This document shows, one piece after another, positions 36,318 through 49,600 of a DNA stretch of 64,000 nucleotides (within the stretch, counting starts at the first letter, position 1; each line of letters begins with the position of its first letter). The translations under genes and the position numbers were made by a program. Source of the DNA: Paramecium octaurelia (Eukaryota > Ciliophora > Oligohymenophorea > Peniculida > Parameciidae); NCBI GenBank assembly GCA_905182995.1, contig CAJJDP010000034.1:310001-374000 (forward strand), read 5' to 3'. The notes beneath the pieces are model-generated. The model saw only the letters and a list, made by a program, of their open reading frames with translations, searched no databases and had not been told where the DNA came from.

Positions 36318-36345
36318 AAATATATATATATATTATGATTACGAG

Positions 36346-37795
36346 TCAAGCTTACTTTTTATGAGGGAGAATGACTTTTTATTGATTTTAAACCATAACT
36401 TTTTTTGTAAAGATTGAGAGTTCATCCAAGCTTTTTTTAGATATTCCATCGATAGATTATTTGGCAATCTTTCCTTTAGAGATTCGTTCACAACTTCTTT
36501 GTTCTTCGATTGTTGTTGTGTTGAGTGATTTTCTAATGAGAATCTTCTTGATTAGTCTATCTACATTTTGATTATTGTTGTCAATCTCTTCGATGATTGC
36601 GAGACAAATCTTAGCTGATAATCGATTTGATGGATCTGTTTCAAGCATGTAGGGCAACAAGATAAAGAGCTGCTCCATTTTTACAGAATTCACTTCAGGA
36701 TGCTAAGGTTGTTTCTTTAATTCGAAATACCCATCTTTGTTGGCATGGTAAATAGTTTGTTTAGCTGATTTAGTATTGAATAGATTTTCACCAGTTAATC
36801 TAATATTTATATTTTGTTGTTACAATTTGTAGAGTAGACATCCTAGACTATAGATGTCAGCCTTCTCGTCATATTGTTTATCCTTATTGTAATTAATGAT
36901 TTCCGGAGCCATATAGCCAGGAGTGCCTGAGGTTGGAAAATTCAATTGGTTTTTTATTTTCCTTGCCAATCCAAAATCTATCAACTTTACTGTGTCAGCC
37001 TTCATGATGTTGAGTGGATTGATGTCTCTATGCATCACTCCCTTATCGTGGATATATGAAACCGCTTCCAACAATTCCTATGAGTTAATTTCAAACAGCT
37101 TTACTCTCATAATTTTGATGGTTTCTACTATAGATAGTCCATACTGCCTACTTGATAGTTCTGAATATAGTGTTCTGCCATTGATGTATTCCATGATTAT
37201 GTAGTAATATTGATTGTCTGCATAGGTTTCTTTGAGTTTGACTATGTTTGGATGGGAGAGAGAAGATAAGAGAGAGAGTTCGTGCACTAACTATGGCTAG
37301 ATAATGTAATATTGATAAGGATTCTTACAATTCCACCCTCATGTTGAGCAATCTTCAACTTATCAATCTTTTTTATGGCATAGTATAAATTAGCATTGTC
37401 AGCAGCAACACATCTGTATACAGATCCTGTCATACCACTTCCCATCTCCATCTAAAATTGATAAAACGAAAGGATCGGCTGATAAAATATTTTCCCTGCT
37501 ATCATTTCTTTTAGTAAATTGAGTTTTTATCCATACACTATCTTGTAACCATTATTATATGAAAATTCGAAGCCCACTATGCGTTTTTCTTCCAGAATCC
37601 ACTTTATAGTAGTAGTGAGATTCATCTTGAGATTGTACTTGGGTTATTTAGTGATGTCCTATTCAATCTTGAAGTACTTCATACATCAGTCATAACAAGT
37701 TCATCATTGAACAAATACAGAGAATAGTTTTTATCCTTGAAGAAATGTTTTCTTGTGACTTAAACAGTGAAAAGAGCGTTCTCATAAGATAACAT
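36346..37795 (-). CDS. Ser/Thr protein kinase with altered catalytic loop, 454 aa
   Basis: Start MLSYENALFTVQVTRKHFF; stop TGA 36346-36348. With introns of 26, 32 and 27 nt the length is 455 codons. The first about 100 residues look like the N-terminal beta-rich, PH-like extension seen in ciliate kinases. Kinase landmarks: MGSGMTGSVYRCV (Gly loop), YYAIKKIDK (VAIK Lys), LSHPNIVKLKE, VMHRDINPLNIM, VKLIDFGLARK and GTPGYMAPEI, then KADIYSLGCLLYKL. The HRD loop has Asn where most active kinases have Lys (HRDINP against HRDLKP/HRDIKP), while DFG and the VAIK Lys are intact, so activity may be reduced or unusual. An upstream open stretch also reads like protein, so the N-terminus may be incomplete. 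Confidence 0.85.
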
Positions 37796-38778
37796 AATTA
37801 TATTAATTCATAAGTAATCATTCATTTCCTGACCCCTTTAGTCTAAATATAGATCCATTCTCTATATTTCAACTAACACTTGTTACATTGAATACCTTAT
37901 CCTAGATTTCCAAATCTATAATATTAATTTATCACCTACATACAATTTTAGTGCTCCCAATTAAGCATCATTAATAACTCCTCAATTTTTTGTCATTTTT
38001 AATTTAAACATAACACTGAAAATTTCTTATATATACTCAAGTTAATTGTATCTATTATTATTCTAAGGATTATCATAAAATTGTTATCTAAAATATATGA
38101 TAATAATATTATAGATCATATTATAATTTATACAAATCAATTCATTTGATTAATAAGTTAACTAATTGAATCATATTGCTAAATTGAACAATAATAAAAC
38201 CAAAACTTAATTTAAGAAAAATAATTTATTGGTAAATGAGAGGATTATTTCTTATCATGTGATTACACTTAAAATAAAAATATTGGGATATAAAATCTAC
38301 TTCCCAATTTAACTTAATAATAGCTAATTTATATACAAAAAGTAATATCTAATTAAATAATCATAAGATTTGGCTTCTAGTGAAAGCGTATTGGTAAAGC
38401 TATATTAAGGGCGAATAACTTTAACTTCAAAAATGTTATATTAAAATCAAAGAAGAAATAATACATAGAATATTATAAATATAAATATTTTAATTATTCT
38501 AATTAAAAAACTTCATAATTGTGTGCTAAAATGATAAATTTCTATCTTTGACTTAACTGCTAAGTAATCAATCCATTCAAACTTATAGGTTTGAGTAATG
38601 ATATATTGGGTATATTAATGACACTTATAATTTTCAATAATTCCAAATATTATTAATTTGGAAATTCTGTTAGTCTTAATTTTAATATTAAATACATATT
38701 AGTAAAAGCTAATTTCTTATAATATTTTTGGATAGTTTATAAATAAAGAATAAATTCTTTCATTTTTGAGAATTTTTT
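37796..38778. other. Spacer with a coding-like stretch upstream of the kinase
   Basis: On the minus strand about 37815-37985 reads GALKLYVGDKLILQIWKSR, then VLVEIQRMDLYLDQRGQEM, in frame with the kinase but separated from its ATG by a TGA with no obvious intron. It could be a missed first exon of the kinase or a remnant. 38000-38778 is AT-rich and empty as far as I can see. Confidence 0.35.
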
Positions 38779-40330
38779 ATGTTTAACCAATTTTTGAATC
38801 ATATTAGAAAAGTCGATCAATTTGGAGTCGTCTTCTAACCTAAAATCAAATACTCAACAAATGAGTACAAGACTGCTGTGGGCGGGATTATGTCAATTAT
38901 TCTTTACGGGTTGAGTTTCGGCTATTTGATATATAGTTTTGTGTAGTATGGCTAAGGATCTATTCTTCCAAAAATTACATCAATCCAAGCAAAATCAGAC
39001 CAACAGAGCGTATCTTTTGAGAACGAAATAATGTCATTCAAGATCAGGCCTGGATAAGACAATTAAATAAATCCATTCGATCCAACGGCTCTTGTACTTG
39101 TTCCATTTGTGCTTCCATTTTTAAACAATGAGATACCTCCAAGTAAATATTTCAACTTCGAATAAATTTCATTCTAAGGAAATACAATATCCATTCGGAA
39201 TTTGAATTTATAATATGGGGATCCCTCATAAGATGAGATAGAACAAATCATAGCATTCGTGGGATGTAAACAAGCAGACATACCTCAACCATTTATGTGT
39301 GCGAATGAGAGCGTCAGAAATTCTTTTTTCGCTCAATCTAGTAATGCTATGATTGCAACTACCTAAGTAAATTAATTCAATACGGATAAAAGAACTTTGG
39401 AGGAGGTTGGTAAAGAACAAGTCTTGGCAATAGTTGACAATTCAACATATTTTTAAACCACAAATTTGAATATTTAAGAATCAACAGTTGATACGGGATT
39501 CTTATTGGAGTCAACTGAAAAGTATGTTTATGCTACAGATTATTATTTGACGAGTTAGCAAATAGATCAATAGTATTTTAGGAACACATTTAATTATGAT
39601 GCCTATTTAGTGTTTTAATTGAGAATTGGCAAATTGAAATACTATTAGAGTATTCAGTATCCAAAAATTAGTGAAATTTTAGCAGATGCAGGTTCGATTG
39701 CTTCTACAATTTTATTATTGTCTTATTTTGTCATTCTATGTAATCAGAGCCTTTTGGAGAAGCAATCTTTGAATGATATCATTTAGATCTATTACCCATC
39801 CTACAAGGACATGTAGATAAAGAGGACATTTTATGGCTCAATAAAGGAGGTGACTTATTAGGGGAAAAGTTAGGATTTGGAGCAGTTTAAATAGTATTAG
39901 AAGGAGCTGCAAGATAAGGCAGAGAAGAAATTAACCATCTTAAATCAAGTGTACGAGATCTCAAGATTATAGTTTTTGGTTTAAAATATTTTGAAGTCGA
40001 AGGAACAGTTAAGATAGAGTCACAAAATCGGAATTAAGTTAAAGTAATTTGAAATACCCAAATTGATTAATGAGGAGAACTTAAATGGCAATTAAATTGT
40101 ATTCATATTTTTATATTAGATACCTCATTCACAATTGAATTTGAATTGTTCGACCTAAAAGTTAGTGATAATTGATAGTAACAGTGACTCTTTGTAGAAT
40201 CTTAAGGTATATTAAGTTAACTTTACTTTAGAAACAACAGCAATAGAATACGATTGAAGAATCCGATGAGAATTAGTTAAACGATGAAGATTTTGATATT
40301 TTGATTCAACCTAATGAATTGGAAGAATGA
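38779..40330 (+). CDS. Two-transmembrane ciliate protein, 508 aa
   Basis: Start MFNQFLNHIRKVDQFGVVF; stop TGA 40328-40330; one 25-nt intron near the 3' end. Near residue 35 is a hydrophobic helix (GGIMSIILYGLSFGYLIYSF), then about 250 residues of non-membrane sequence, then a second helix (GSIASTILLLSYFVILCN) and a charged cytoplasmic tail rich in Lys, Gln and Glu ending in an acidic block (SDENQLNDEDFDILI). N-in, large loop, C-in is the likely topology, with the loop in a lumen or outside the cell. A multi-copy family of this shape is known in Paramecium and Tetrahymena without an assigned function. Next gene (coatomer) begins 48 bases downstream on the same strand. Confidence 0.75.
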
Positions 40331-40378
40331 AATTATATTATTTGTAAGAATAATATTATAAGAAATAATTAATTACAC

Positions 40379-43218
40379 ATGTCCACTTTATAGTATGTGA
40401 GGGAAATCATTAGTAAGCAGATCTCGACTTTATCAAATCAAAGTGGAGAGGATAAAAAAGCATTGGGTAAGGGTTAAACTTATTTAATTAGAATCTGAAC
40501 CATACCACAATTTGCAAAAGTCAAGTGTGTTATTAGAATCTAGGTGTTTCAATGACCCTTAATTATAGGACAAGAAATGTAGACAAATTCTATCCAAATT
40601 GATATACTTGATCAATTAGGTATGTTGCAATAGTGTTACCTCTATGATAGGGTGAGAAATTCAATGACCAAGAATCTTTGAGTCTATTTTTTGGAATCAC
40701 CAAGCTCTTCTCTTCAAATAATGTGGATTTGAGGAGAATGATCTATTTGATGATTAAGGTAATTAGTAAGCTTTATAAATTGTAGGAATTCAAAGATGAG
40801 AACTCTATGTATGTAGTAATCAGTTGTTTAGCCAAAGACATTACTTCCAAGAATGATCTCTTTAGAATTAATGCCCTACGTACACTTCCCTACGTTCTTG
40901 ATCAATCCAACTTGGTTTAATTGGATAGATATTTAAAAAATGTATTGACATTGTTATACCCATCAAGGCAATCCTCGAGAAGAGTTAACCAATTTCAAGT
41001 GCTGCTTTGATAGCTGGTCTATAGATTTTCAGAATCAGTCCCGATTTCATTAGAAAGTGGACCAATGAAGTGGCTGACAGACTCAATTCCAAATATCCTC
41101 AAAATAGTTTCCATGCCTTATTGTTACTACATGAAATCAAAAGCAACGACAAAGTCACATTCACTAAAATCCTCACTGGATTAACCAAAGAAACCCTTGT
41201 ACCCATTGCCAACATGCAAGTTATTAGGTTCATAAGAGAAATCCTCAATACTGATGAATTAGATTAGCAATATGAAAAAGTACGTCTCTCCAATAATCTA
41301 CTTAGTTGTTCATTGAATATCTCTAAAGACAAATACACAAGTCATAAGAAATTGTGATTTTTGAAGCTTGCAAAGCACTATGTGATTTGAAATCCCTCTC
41401 AAACAAGGATCTTTAACCTATGGTCTAAATTGTGACTGTCTTCTTGCAATCAAGCAATGTGATCAATAAGTTTGTGGCACTCAAAATATTAAACAGATTA
41501 ATCTCAAATCCTATTAGAAGATCCCTTATCACACCCCAACAAATTGAACCACTAATCCAGGATTCCAATAAATCATTGTCTTCCTTGGCTGTCTCCATAT
41601 TGTTGAAAGTCTGTTAAGAAACGAATATCGAGAGACTCTTAAATTAAATTTATGAATACCTAAACGACATGAGTGATGAATTCAAAATAGATGTCCTCAG
41701 AAGTGTGAAAGCACTAGCAAAGAACTCCCCTGCCAAATGGAAACCTATTATTAGTTTCCTTCAACAAACCTTCAAATGCGAGGCCTCCTAAGAATTTAAG
41801 AAGTATTCAATTGAGATCTTTGAATTCATTATACACGAGATCCCAGAAGCTAGAGAAAATGCTATTATGGCTTTGGCCGATTACATTGAGGATTGCTAAT
41901 AAAGTGCATTATAATTGAGTGTATTGAGCATTCTCAATAGAGAAGCTTCAAAAAAACAATGCCCCACAAGAGTGATTAGGATTGTAAACAACAGACTACA
42001 TCTTGAAGATGCTGAAATCAGAGCTGCAGCAGTTGGTGTACTAGGCAAATTCCTACTTAACTATCCTAATGAAAAGGCTAGCCTTCTTGAATTATTACAA
42101 GCTGCTGCCTAGGATCCTGATGAAGAAGTTAGAAATCGTTCTCGATTCTATGTTAGTGAATCAGCAGCACCCAAAGAAGAAAATCCTCCATTGTCAATAG
42201 AAGAATTAGATGCAATTGAAGCCTATTTGCAATAAAACATTCAAGAAATCTAGCAATCTAATGAAGAAGTATTGCAATTAGATAAGATTTTGGCATATGC
42301 TGAATAAAATAAGGGAAAGATAAAGAAGACTGAGGTGTTACAAGAATTAGTGGAAGAAGAATTAATTTAGACTCATGAATCTGAATCTGGATTTGAAACC
42401 TATAAGAAATTATTCAAAGAGAGCACAATCTTCTGTGATTATGGAGTACTAAGAAAATCATCAAGGGCATAAAATCTGACTGATTCTAAATGCGAATACT
42501 TAGTAACAGTGGTCAAACACTTTTTTGATAATCATATAATTTTGGAGTATAAGGTAAAGAACACATTAGACAATGTTACGTTGACTGATGTCTCTTTGGA
42601 ATTGACAATAAAGAATGTAAATCTTCAATTCGAAAGAATTGTGCCTGCAAAATCAATTCAACCACAATGTGCATCTAATATATTGGTTGGATTGTAATTC
42701 AATCCCAATTTGAGATTAGTGTCATCTAACATTCAAAGCATCTTGACCTTTACAGTGAATGAAAATAGTACTACTTATTAAGACGAATATTAGACTGAAG
42801 ACTTCATCATAACTTACAGTGACTTCTTCTTACCTATTTAATGGTTTAAGTAAGATTAATATCACTATAAAATAGAAAATTCCAAACTGAATGGGAATCT
42901 CTTAAATCACAAGAAATGTCAGCTACATATTAGTTAGATTATAAGAATACTGATATTGCAATAAAGGAGTTAGTGAAGCATTTCGGTATGAATTTATGAT
43001 TTAGACAATTAGGATTTTAAGTTTGTGATAATTCTGATTAAATATAGCCTTAAAATAAGTTTCATACTTTATTATTGTCAGGCAAATATTTGGATGCCAA
43101 GAATGCACTAGTGATATGTTAGATAGGATTTTAATAGAATATAGGATGTGTGTTAAAAATAAAGTGTAAATCTGAAGATGATAATTTAAGTACAAACATT
43201 GTAGAAACCCTTGGTTGA
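40379..43218 (+). CDS. COPG: Coatomer subunit gamma (COPI coat)
   Basis: Start MSTLQYVREIISKQISTLS; stop TGA 43216-43218 after NIVETLG. The adaptin-like trunk is clear: NLQKSSVLLESRCFNDPQL, CRQILSKLIYLINQGEKF, ITKLFSSNNVDLRRMIYLM, VVISCLAKDITSKNDLFRI, NALRTLPYVLDQSNL, LIQDSNKSLSSLAVSILL and MSDEFKIDVLRSVKALAKN. Then comes the hinge and the gamma-COP appendage with HIILEYKVKNTLDNVTLTD and NILVGLQFNPNLRL, ending LLLSGKYLDAKNALVICQI. Introns include 25 nt and 31 nt early on, and near the end 19 nt and 23 nt (43025-43047, starting GTG). It is a core COPI subunit for Golgi-to-ER transport, and its length fits the family (about 870-900 aa). Confidence 0.93.
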
Positions 43219-43327
43219 TATTATATTAAATACATTTAATAAGGTATAGATGGAAAACAAATTAAAGGGAATAAAAGAATAATAATAAGCCTAAATATTA
43301 CACAATTTGGAAATATTTTTAAATATT

Positions 43328-44431
43328 TCAATGTTTATGGTGTTTCCTAAATTTCATTAATAGATATTCTTACTTGTTATGCTTTCTAGATTTACTTCTC
43401 TCCTTTTCTTTCTCCTTGTCTTTTTTCTTTTTGCTACTTTTTTTCTTGCTCTTGTCTTTTGAATTGTCTCTACTTCTTGATCTCTCCTTCTCTTTCTCTT
43501 TTTCTTTCTCTTTCTCTTTTTCCTTCTCTTTTTCTTTTTCTTTTTCTTTTTCTTTCTCTTTCTCTTTCTTTTCTTTGATCAATTTTTCCTTATCCTATTA
43601 GACATCTTTAGCAATATCCTCTTTAAATTCTTATTTCCTAGCTTCCTCCTCCAAAATCTTTTCTAATTACAATCTTCTTTGTTATAGTTTTTACAATTCA
43701 ACTCTGATAGTCGAAAATCCTTGATGAATTCTTCCATCTAAATGAGTTCTAAATTTTAATAAACATGTAAAAATACTTGACTTTATTCTCAGTTTCATAA
43801 AGAGATTGCCTAGCTCCACAAACTTCACAGATTTTATAAGTTTTAAATGGGTTATTAGTACCCTCGTATGCAAGTAATACATCTTCTCTGGCTTTTTTAA
43901 GATTATCTGCTTCCATTATCAATCTCTCAGATTCCTCAATCTTACCTTATTCTCCCATCTTCTCACTCTAATCCGTCAAGAGATTGATCTATCTTTCCAT
44001 ATTGTCAAGTCGATCCTGGATCTCTTTGGGTCGATCAGCTACTTATAGTTTACTAGATTATTCAACTTATTCTTCATGCTTGGTTAAGATCTTGTCGACT
44101 TCTTTCAATTTGTCTTGGATGTAAGCTAACATATTTATCAGGTTCATACTAAACCTATTGCCTCTTCAATGTATTTCTTCTCTCTCTGCTATTTTTTGAT
44201 ACTCCTGTCACAAGTGAACTCATTGATGAAGAATTGGTCGTGTCTCTTGCTACACTCTCCCTCATGATCATATTTGGTATGCTTCCACAGGTCGTTGAAG
44301 CACTTAGAAACCAAGATATTTTTGCACACATCTTCATTCCAATAGTGAGCGTCATTCTTCCTCTTGCTTGCTACCACGTTTCTCTCTTTGCCGAATAGCT
44401 CATCCAAAATGTAACGAGAATCATCACACAT
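43328..44431 (-). CDS. LUC7: LUC7-like U1 snRNP splicing factor, 348 aa
   Basis: Start MCDDSRYILDELFGKERNV; stop TGA 43328-43330. The first zinc finger has the LUC7 C3H layout (DVCKNILVSKCFNDLW, then GECSKRHDQFFINEF). A coiled coil follows (IQDKLKEVDKILTKHEEQ, LDNMERQINLLTDQSEKM). The second finger is CEVCGARQSLYETENK, then after a 28-nt intron THLDGRIHQGFSTIR. A 29-nt intron starting GTT precedes the coiled coil; with both removed the length is 349 codons. The C-terminus is a long Lys-Glu repeat followed by RSRSRDNSKDKSKKKSSKKK, the usual RS/RE-type tail. LUC7 helps U1 choose 5' splice sites, which matters in a genome of tiny introns. Convergent with coatomer gamma. Confidence 0.9.
43470..43575 (-). 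repeat. Low-complexity Lys-Glu codon repeat in LUC7 tail
   Basis: Purine-only coding strand of about 100 bases (GAGAAA/GAAAAA units) encoding alternating Lys-Glu. Likely variable in length by slippage. Confidence 0.8.
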
Positions 44432-44476
44432 TCTTTTAATAAATATTTAAATTAGTTTCTATCTATATTGCTTAAA

Positions 44477-46580
44477 TCATAAAGTCAATAACTTAATAGT
44501 TGATTCTCCAATAACCAAGATCTTATTCTACACAAGACAAAAGTCATAAACTCTGAAAATAGGTATCTGTTTGCATTGATTGCTACCCAAATCCCATTCG
44601 AATAAATTCTATTTTTGGTTTATGATGCATTTCTAATTCAAAAATAGACATTTATTGATGAGATCCCCCTTGGTCTTGCAAATCTGACTCAGTTTCAAGT
44701 CCCTAATGATCCATTCAGATTGCGCATTCAGGAACAGATACTACTCACTGAATTTCATCTGCTTCACAAGACTTGGACGACAATCAGCTATGGAACATAA
44801 TCAAATCTAAATACCTTTCTAAACCTACTGTTAAGTGTTGATATCCCAAACTTCAATTTAATTTTTGTTATTGAGAACATAAAGCAAATTTTGACAAGGC
44901 ATTCCAAAGACATCGGCATTAAACTATTATTAAAATTGCACTTTCAAAAGTCTTTTAATATTCTCATCATACACACTGATTCCAGTGATTAGATTAGCAT
45001 CATCAGTTCTTTTGGGTCCAAAGAGATTGAATTGTTATGATGGAGCTGGTTTGAAATCATAACTGAACACTGATCTATTGAAGTACAATTAGCATGTCTT
45101 GTACTTTTCAACCAACATCTCCTCTTCATTATACTCATTGGTTAGGTAATTCCACTTGACAAGGATAGGATTGACACTCTTAGAGATTTTGAGGATGTAT
45201 TGAACGGTTGAATTGTCTAAAAACATAACTGTCTTGATTTCTAGGTTATCAATTTCTTTTCTTCTTTCAAACTCCAATCTGTTGTCAAAGGGATAGATTT
45301 CAATCTCAATGTGAAATATGACTTCTTCATCATACAGCAATCCACATTTTTGTATGAGTGCAATAAATTACCCATTTGGACTTGAACAACAGTGCAACAC
45401 CTATTTGACTCTTGCTTTGTAGAAGAATTGCTTTTCTAGATTGGTATTCAATAGAATGAAATCCTTTTTGTCTTTATGTTCAGCGATAATGATTTCTGGA
45501 TTCATCAATTGTAATGAGTAGACACCAGGACAGAATTTGACTTCGGCAGTTTTGATTTTGGTTCCTGTTTAAATGTTCCAAGAAGTTACGACAGCACTTT
45601 TATTGATGGAGAATAGGTGATTGTTGGAGTAACACAATCCATGATGAATATCATCTTTAGAAGAACTCAATACAATTTAGACAACAGCTGATTTGTTTTT
45701 TGGGAATTTGGTGAGTACAATCTGACCATTGGACGCAAAGGCAATTGAATCATAAGATATTGGAGTCCAACATGTAACAGCACATCCATAAGTGGTTTGC
45801 AATTCTTCCAATTGATCATTTTCAAAATCAACCAAGAACACTTCGCCTACTTTTTTTTATTTTGCAAAAACCAATCCATTTTACAACATCAAGAGATCAT
45901 CGCATTCGTCAAACTTGTCAGATAAGATCTTTTGTAATTCAATGATTTCCTTGGATTTAGGTGCAAAATTATTAAAAGTGGGTTCCTGAAGATTGGGTTT
46001 GCCTAGATTAGAGGTTCTCCAGAGAGTGATTTCGCCTTCATTGACACCTACAATTCTAGGTATGTATATGACACTACCTTGGATTAGTATGATCTGATAC
46101 ACAAAAGGCTGTAAGCGGTTATTCAATTAAAAATGTCTTCTTATTAATTTCAGGTTGTATCAGGAGGAGTGTGTCCCCAAAAATCAAATAAATTTTATCA
46201 TGCACTGCAACTAATGAGTACGGCATATTTTCAATCAATCCCTTGTACTCTTTCTTTAATTTCATTTCTTGGTCCCAGAGAGCTAAAGAATCAGATCCAG
46301 AGGTGTCACATAAATGTCCATCAAATGCGATTAAATTGTTCATGGAGGGTTCCAAATATTCATCAGCAATGGGAATCTAGAATTGGGGATTATAAAGTAC
46401 TTGATCGAAGTGTTGATCTTGCACAGTAACTTTGAGTTCAAGATTCAAGGATTCCAATGAGGTTTATTGTTAACTTAATTTTTTGTTGATGTGAAATTTC
46501 TTTTTTTTGGGTGCATCAATGCCAGGTGGAGGACCAATTGATTGCTCATCATCATCGCCTAATCCAGGAGGGGGATTCAT
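44477..46580 (-). CDS. WD-like repeat protein, about 692 aa
   Basis: Start MNPPPGLGDDDEQSIGPPPG, an acidic/proline N-terminus with a PPPG-x repeat, then a basic patch (DAPKKKKFHINKK). The rest reads as two beta-propellers: LIAFDGHLCDTSGSDSLAL, YSLVAVHDKIYLIFGDTLL, VGVNEGEITLWRTSNLG, YDSIAFASNGQIVLTKF, CYSNNHLFSINKSAVVTSW, MNPEIIIAEHKDKKDFILL and FLDNSTVQYILKISKS. One intron of 25 nt at 46078-46102, with GTG at its 5' end, brings the frame into register and gives 693 codons to TGA 44477-44479. No enzyme motif seen; probably a scaffold. It lies 48 bases downstream of the giant antigen stop and 45 bases upstream of the LUC7 start, all on the minus strand. Function unknown. Confidence 0.72.
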
Positions 46581-46628
46581 AATATATTAGAAAATTCTTT
46601 AATTTAATTGTACACCATATATATATAT

Positions 46629-49600
46629 TCAGAACAATATAATAACTAATACTATCATTAGTGTTGCTCCATGATTTGTTTTAATATCAGTTTATATATT
46701 GATACTATTACTACATTGAGTGCATTTCGATGTTGTAGTATTCCAATAAAAAGTATTCAAGGTATTTGCTCTGCAGGATTATTGATCGTAACCCTCTGGA
46801 TTGGTCTCCACACATTTGCCATCCTTAGAAACACAGAGTTTGATAGTGGTAGCATCCATACTATAAATATTATGGCATTCTCTATCCTGGAGGTCTTCGC
46901 ACTCTAATGAAAGACAAGATGTATCAGAGGTGATCTAGGGATTTTCGATCCATTTGCATTTCTCTGATAACGATTGGCATATCTATTTATCTAGATTACT
47001 ATCAGAGCATTCCAGGACCTTAAGACATTAAAGACCATCCCAAGCACAAGTTCCATCTAGACCACCATAGTTACATGAAAATTTATTCTCATAATTGGCA
47101 CAGACATCAATAGCTATACACAATTGACCATCTGAAATACAGTTTGGCAATTGTTTCAAACAGGTCTCATGAGTGTAACCATAAGGTATGTCACTACAGG
47201 AAATAGTCTTACATTATTTGGTCTAATAAACGCATTTGCCATTACTACTTTGAGCATGTAAACATGTTTGTTCATCAATATAATCCTCGCATGCTTTAAT
47301 AGTCACACATCTTGATGAATCAGAAGTGCATCCGTACAATTGAGCACTGCAAGCCTCATGAGTTTCCCCAACCAATTATTCACATGATTGATCTTTGCAT
47401 TCATTTTGGTCAGCATCCCAAGTACAAATTCCAGTTTGAGTTATGTACTTCTAATTTGAGTTTGATTTTATGACCTTTCCATTCGAGCTTATTTTGCATT
47501 GTTCCTTCTATTTATATGATGAACACAACAACAATGGAATGCATCCGTTCTCTGCATCTGTTGTGCATTTCGAGGAGGTTGAATAACATTGCTAATGGGT
47601 TAAGTATGGTAAATCATAGCAGGCCAAGAATCTTTTGCATGCACCTAGACTTTCCCACCAAATGCAGTCTCCATCTAAACCAATAACGCAGGCTTATTGA
47701 AGTGTGTAATCAGCACATTTACTTAATCCAACACATTTATTACCATCAGTAGTGCAATTCTTAGATAAAGATTTGCAAGTTGAATCATATGAACTTGATA
47801 TGGTATTACAACCTGTGTACAGATAACAAGTGCTATTTAGCCATTTGCAGATACCATCAATACCTTTAAGACAAATGTCTTCTGTAATGAATTCTGAGCA
47901 TTTCTTCTTGGTTGTACATTTGACACCAAAAATGGAAGAATTCTAAAATGCACAATTGTAGAGAGCACATTCTTTCTCAGAAGTCCCTTGAATGTCATCA
48001 CAAATTTACTCTCTGCATTTAAATGAATCCCAAATACATAATTTATTATCAGCCGATGTTGTACATGCTGCTTATAATTGTGCATTTTCACAAGTTGATT
48101 TTTAAGTGCAACCTCCTCCCAATCTTGTAGTACAATTACCTTTAGGATAATATTCTTAGCAATCCCTTTCGGTAGTGTTGTATTCTGGTGCAGTAGCGCA
48201 TGACTTGGCATTGCAATAAGAATATTTGAAATTCCATTGGCATTCATTTCCATTGATATCTGTATTGCAAGCCTCTTGAACACGAGCTTCAATACATTAT
48301 TTTCTATCAATACAAGTCTTTCCATCTGATGTACAATTGGAATTGTATTTCTTGCATTCATCATTAGTCTTGTATATTAAATCACCACACTTTTGAAGTC
48401 TACAATAGACATAATCAGTATAACAGAATTGATAATGTTGTTCACATAATTGAGCAGTTATAGCAGTGTCTGGAGCATTTTAACAAGATCTAACCTAACA
48501 TGAATTAGTCTTTGGATTCCAATAGCAAGATTGATTGGAAATGGTGATAACGCACTGCTTCTCAGTTTGATATTGTTCACAATAAGTGCTTTTGAATTAA
48601 CAACCATTTCCAATAGCAACAGTAGTGCATTCATTGAGATAAGATTCACATTCCTCATGTTGAGTATATGACTTTGGAGCAGTCTAACATGACTTATTCA
48701 TACATCTAGTTCCATCCCAACCACATGGCAGATACATATTGTTGATGACACATTAACGTTCACTGATATAGGTGGCACAATCTTACAAAGGAACACACCC
48801 TCCAATACCTGAATCGATGACTGTGCAATCACTCAGATAAGCTTGACATTCCACATGAGTGTCTCTTGTACTATCATATGCTGCAGTGTAACATGACTTT
48901 ACATAGCATCTTCCACCACTCCATGCACACACATCACCATTGGAACCAATAACACAAGACAATTCTGCTGAGTAATTCAGACATCCATTCAATGTCATAC
49001 AACCTCCACCTTACTTGGCTGTACAAGTATTCAAAAACCCATTACATTAAGTATGGGTTGTATAACTTGTTGGAGCATTTGAACATTTAATATCAGCACA
49101 TTTACTGATGTCCACATTCCAAAAACATACTCCCTGAGCAGAATTCTTGAAACAATGAGACTCCTATATGTAATCAGAACATTTAGCAGCCTTAGTGATA
49201 CATTCACCAATTCGAGCTACTGTACAAGTTTACAAAAATGTCTTGCATTCAGTATCATCATCAAAACTTGCATTCTGAGTAGCATCCTCGCAAACTCTAT
49301 CCTTACATTAAGTACCAGTCCAAAAGCAAACAGTGTCATCTTAACTTTTGATACATTAGTCTTAATTGGACATCATAGAACATTTCTAAGGCTTAATTAC
49401 ACAACCTGCATGCACATTTAATGCATCTACTGTGCATGTTGATAACCAAGTTTAGCAATCAGAATGTGTAAATGTTGCACCAGTGTAATTAGCACATGTT
49501 CGATCCTGGCATTATCCTGATAACCATACACAATTCACTAAACTAATATTCGTTACACATTGATCCTAAGTCACTCCTTAATCTGTGCAATTTGTAGGTT

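Noticed and set aside
36321-36332. TA dinucleotide run as a regulatory element
   Set aside because: Ordinary AT-rich spacer between two convergent 3' ends only 28 bp apart.
43374-43601. Plus-strand ORF rich in Phe/Ser/Leu
   Set aside because: Antisense of the Lys-Glu repeat in the LUC7 tail; pure composition effect.
47837-48364. 175-aa minus-strand ORF inside the giant antigen
   Set aside because: Different frame from the 3,868-codon antigen frame; it lacks TAA/TAG only by chance and does not show the Cys module pattern.
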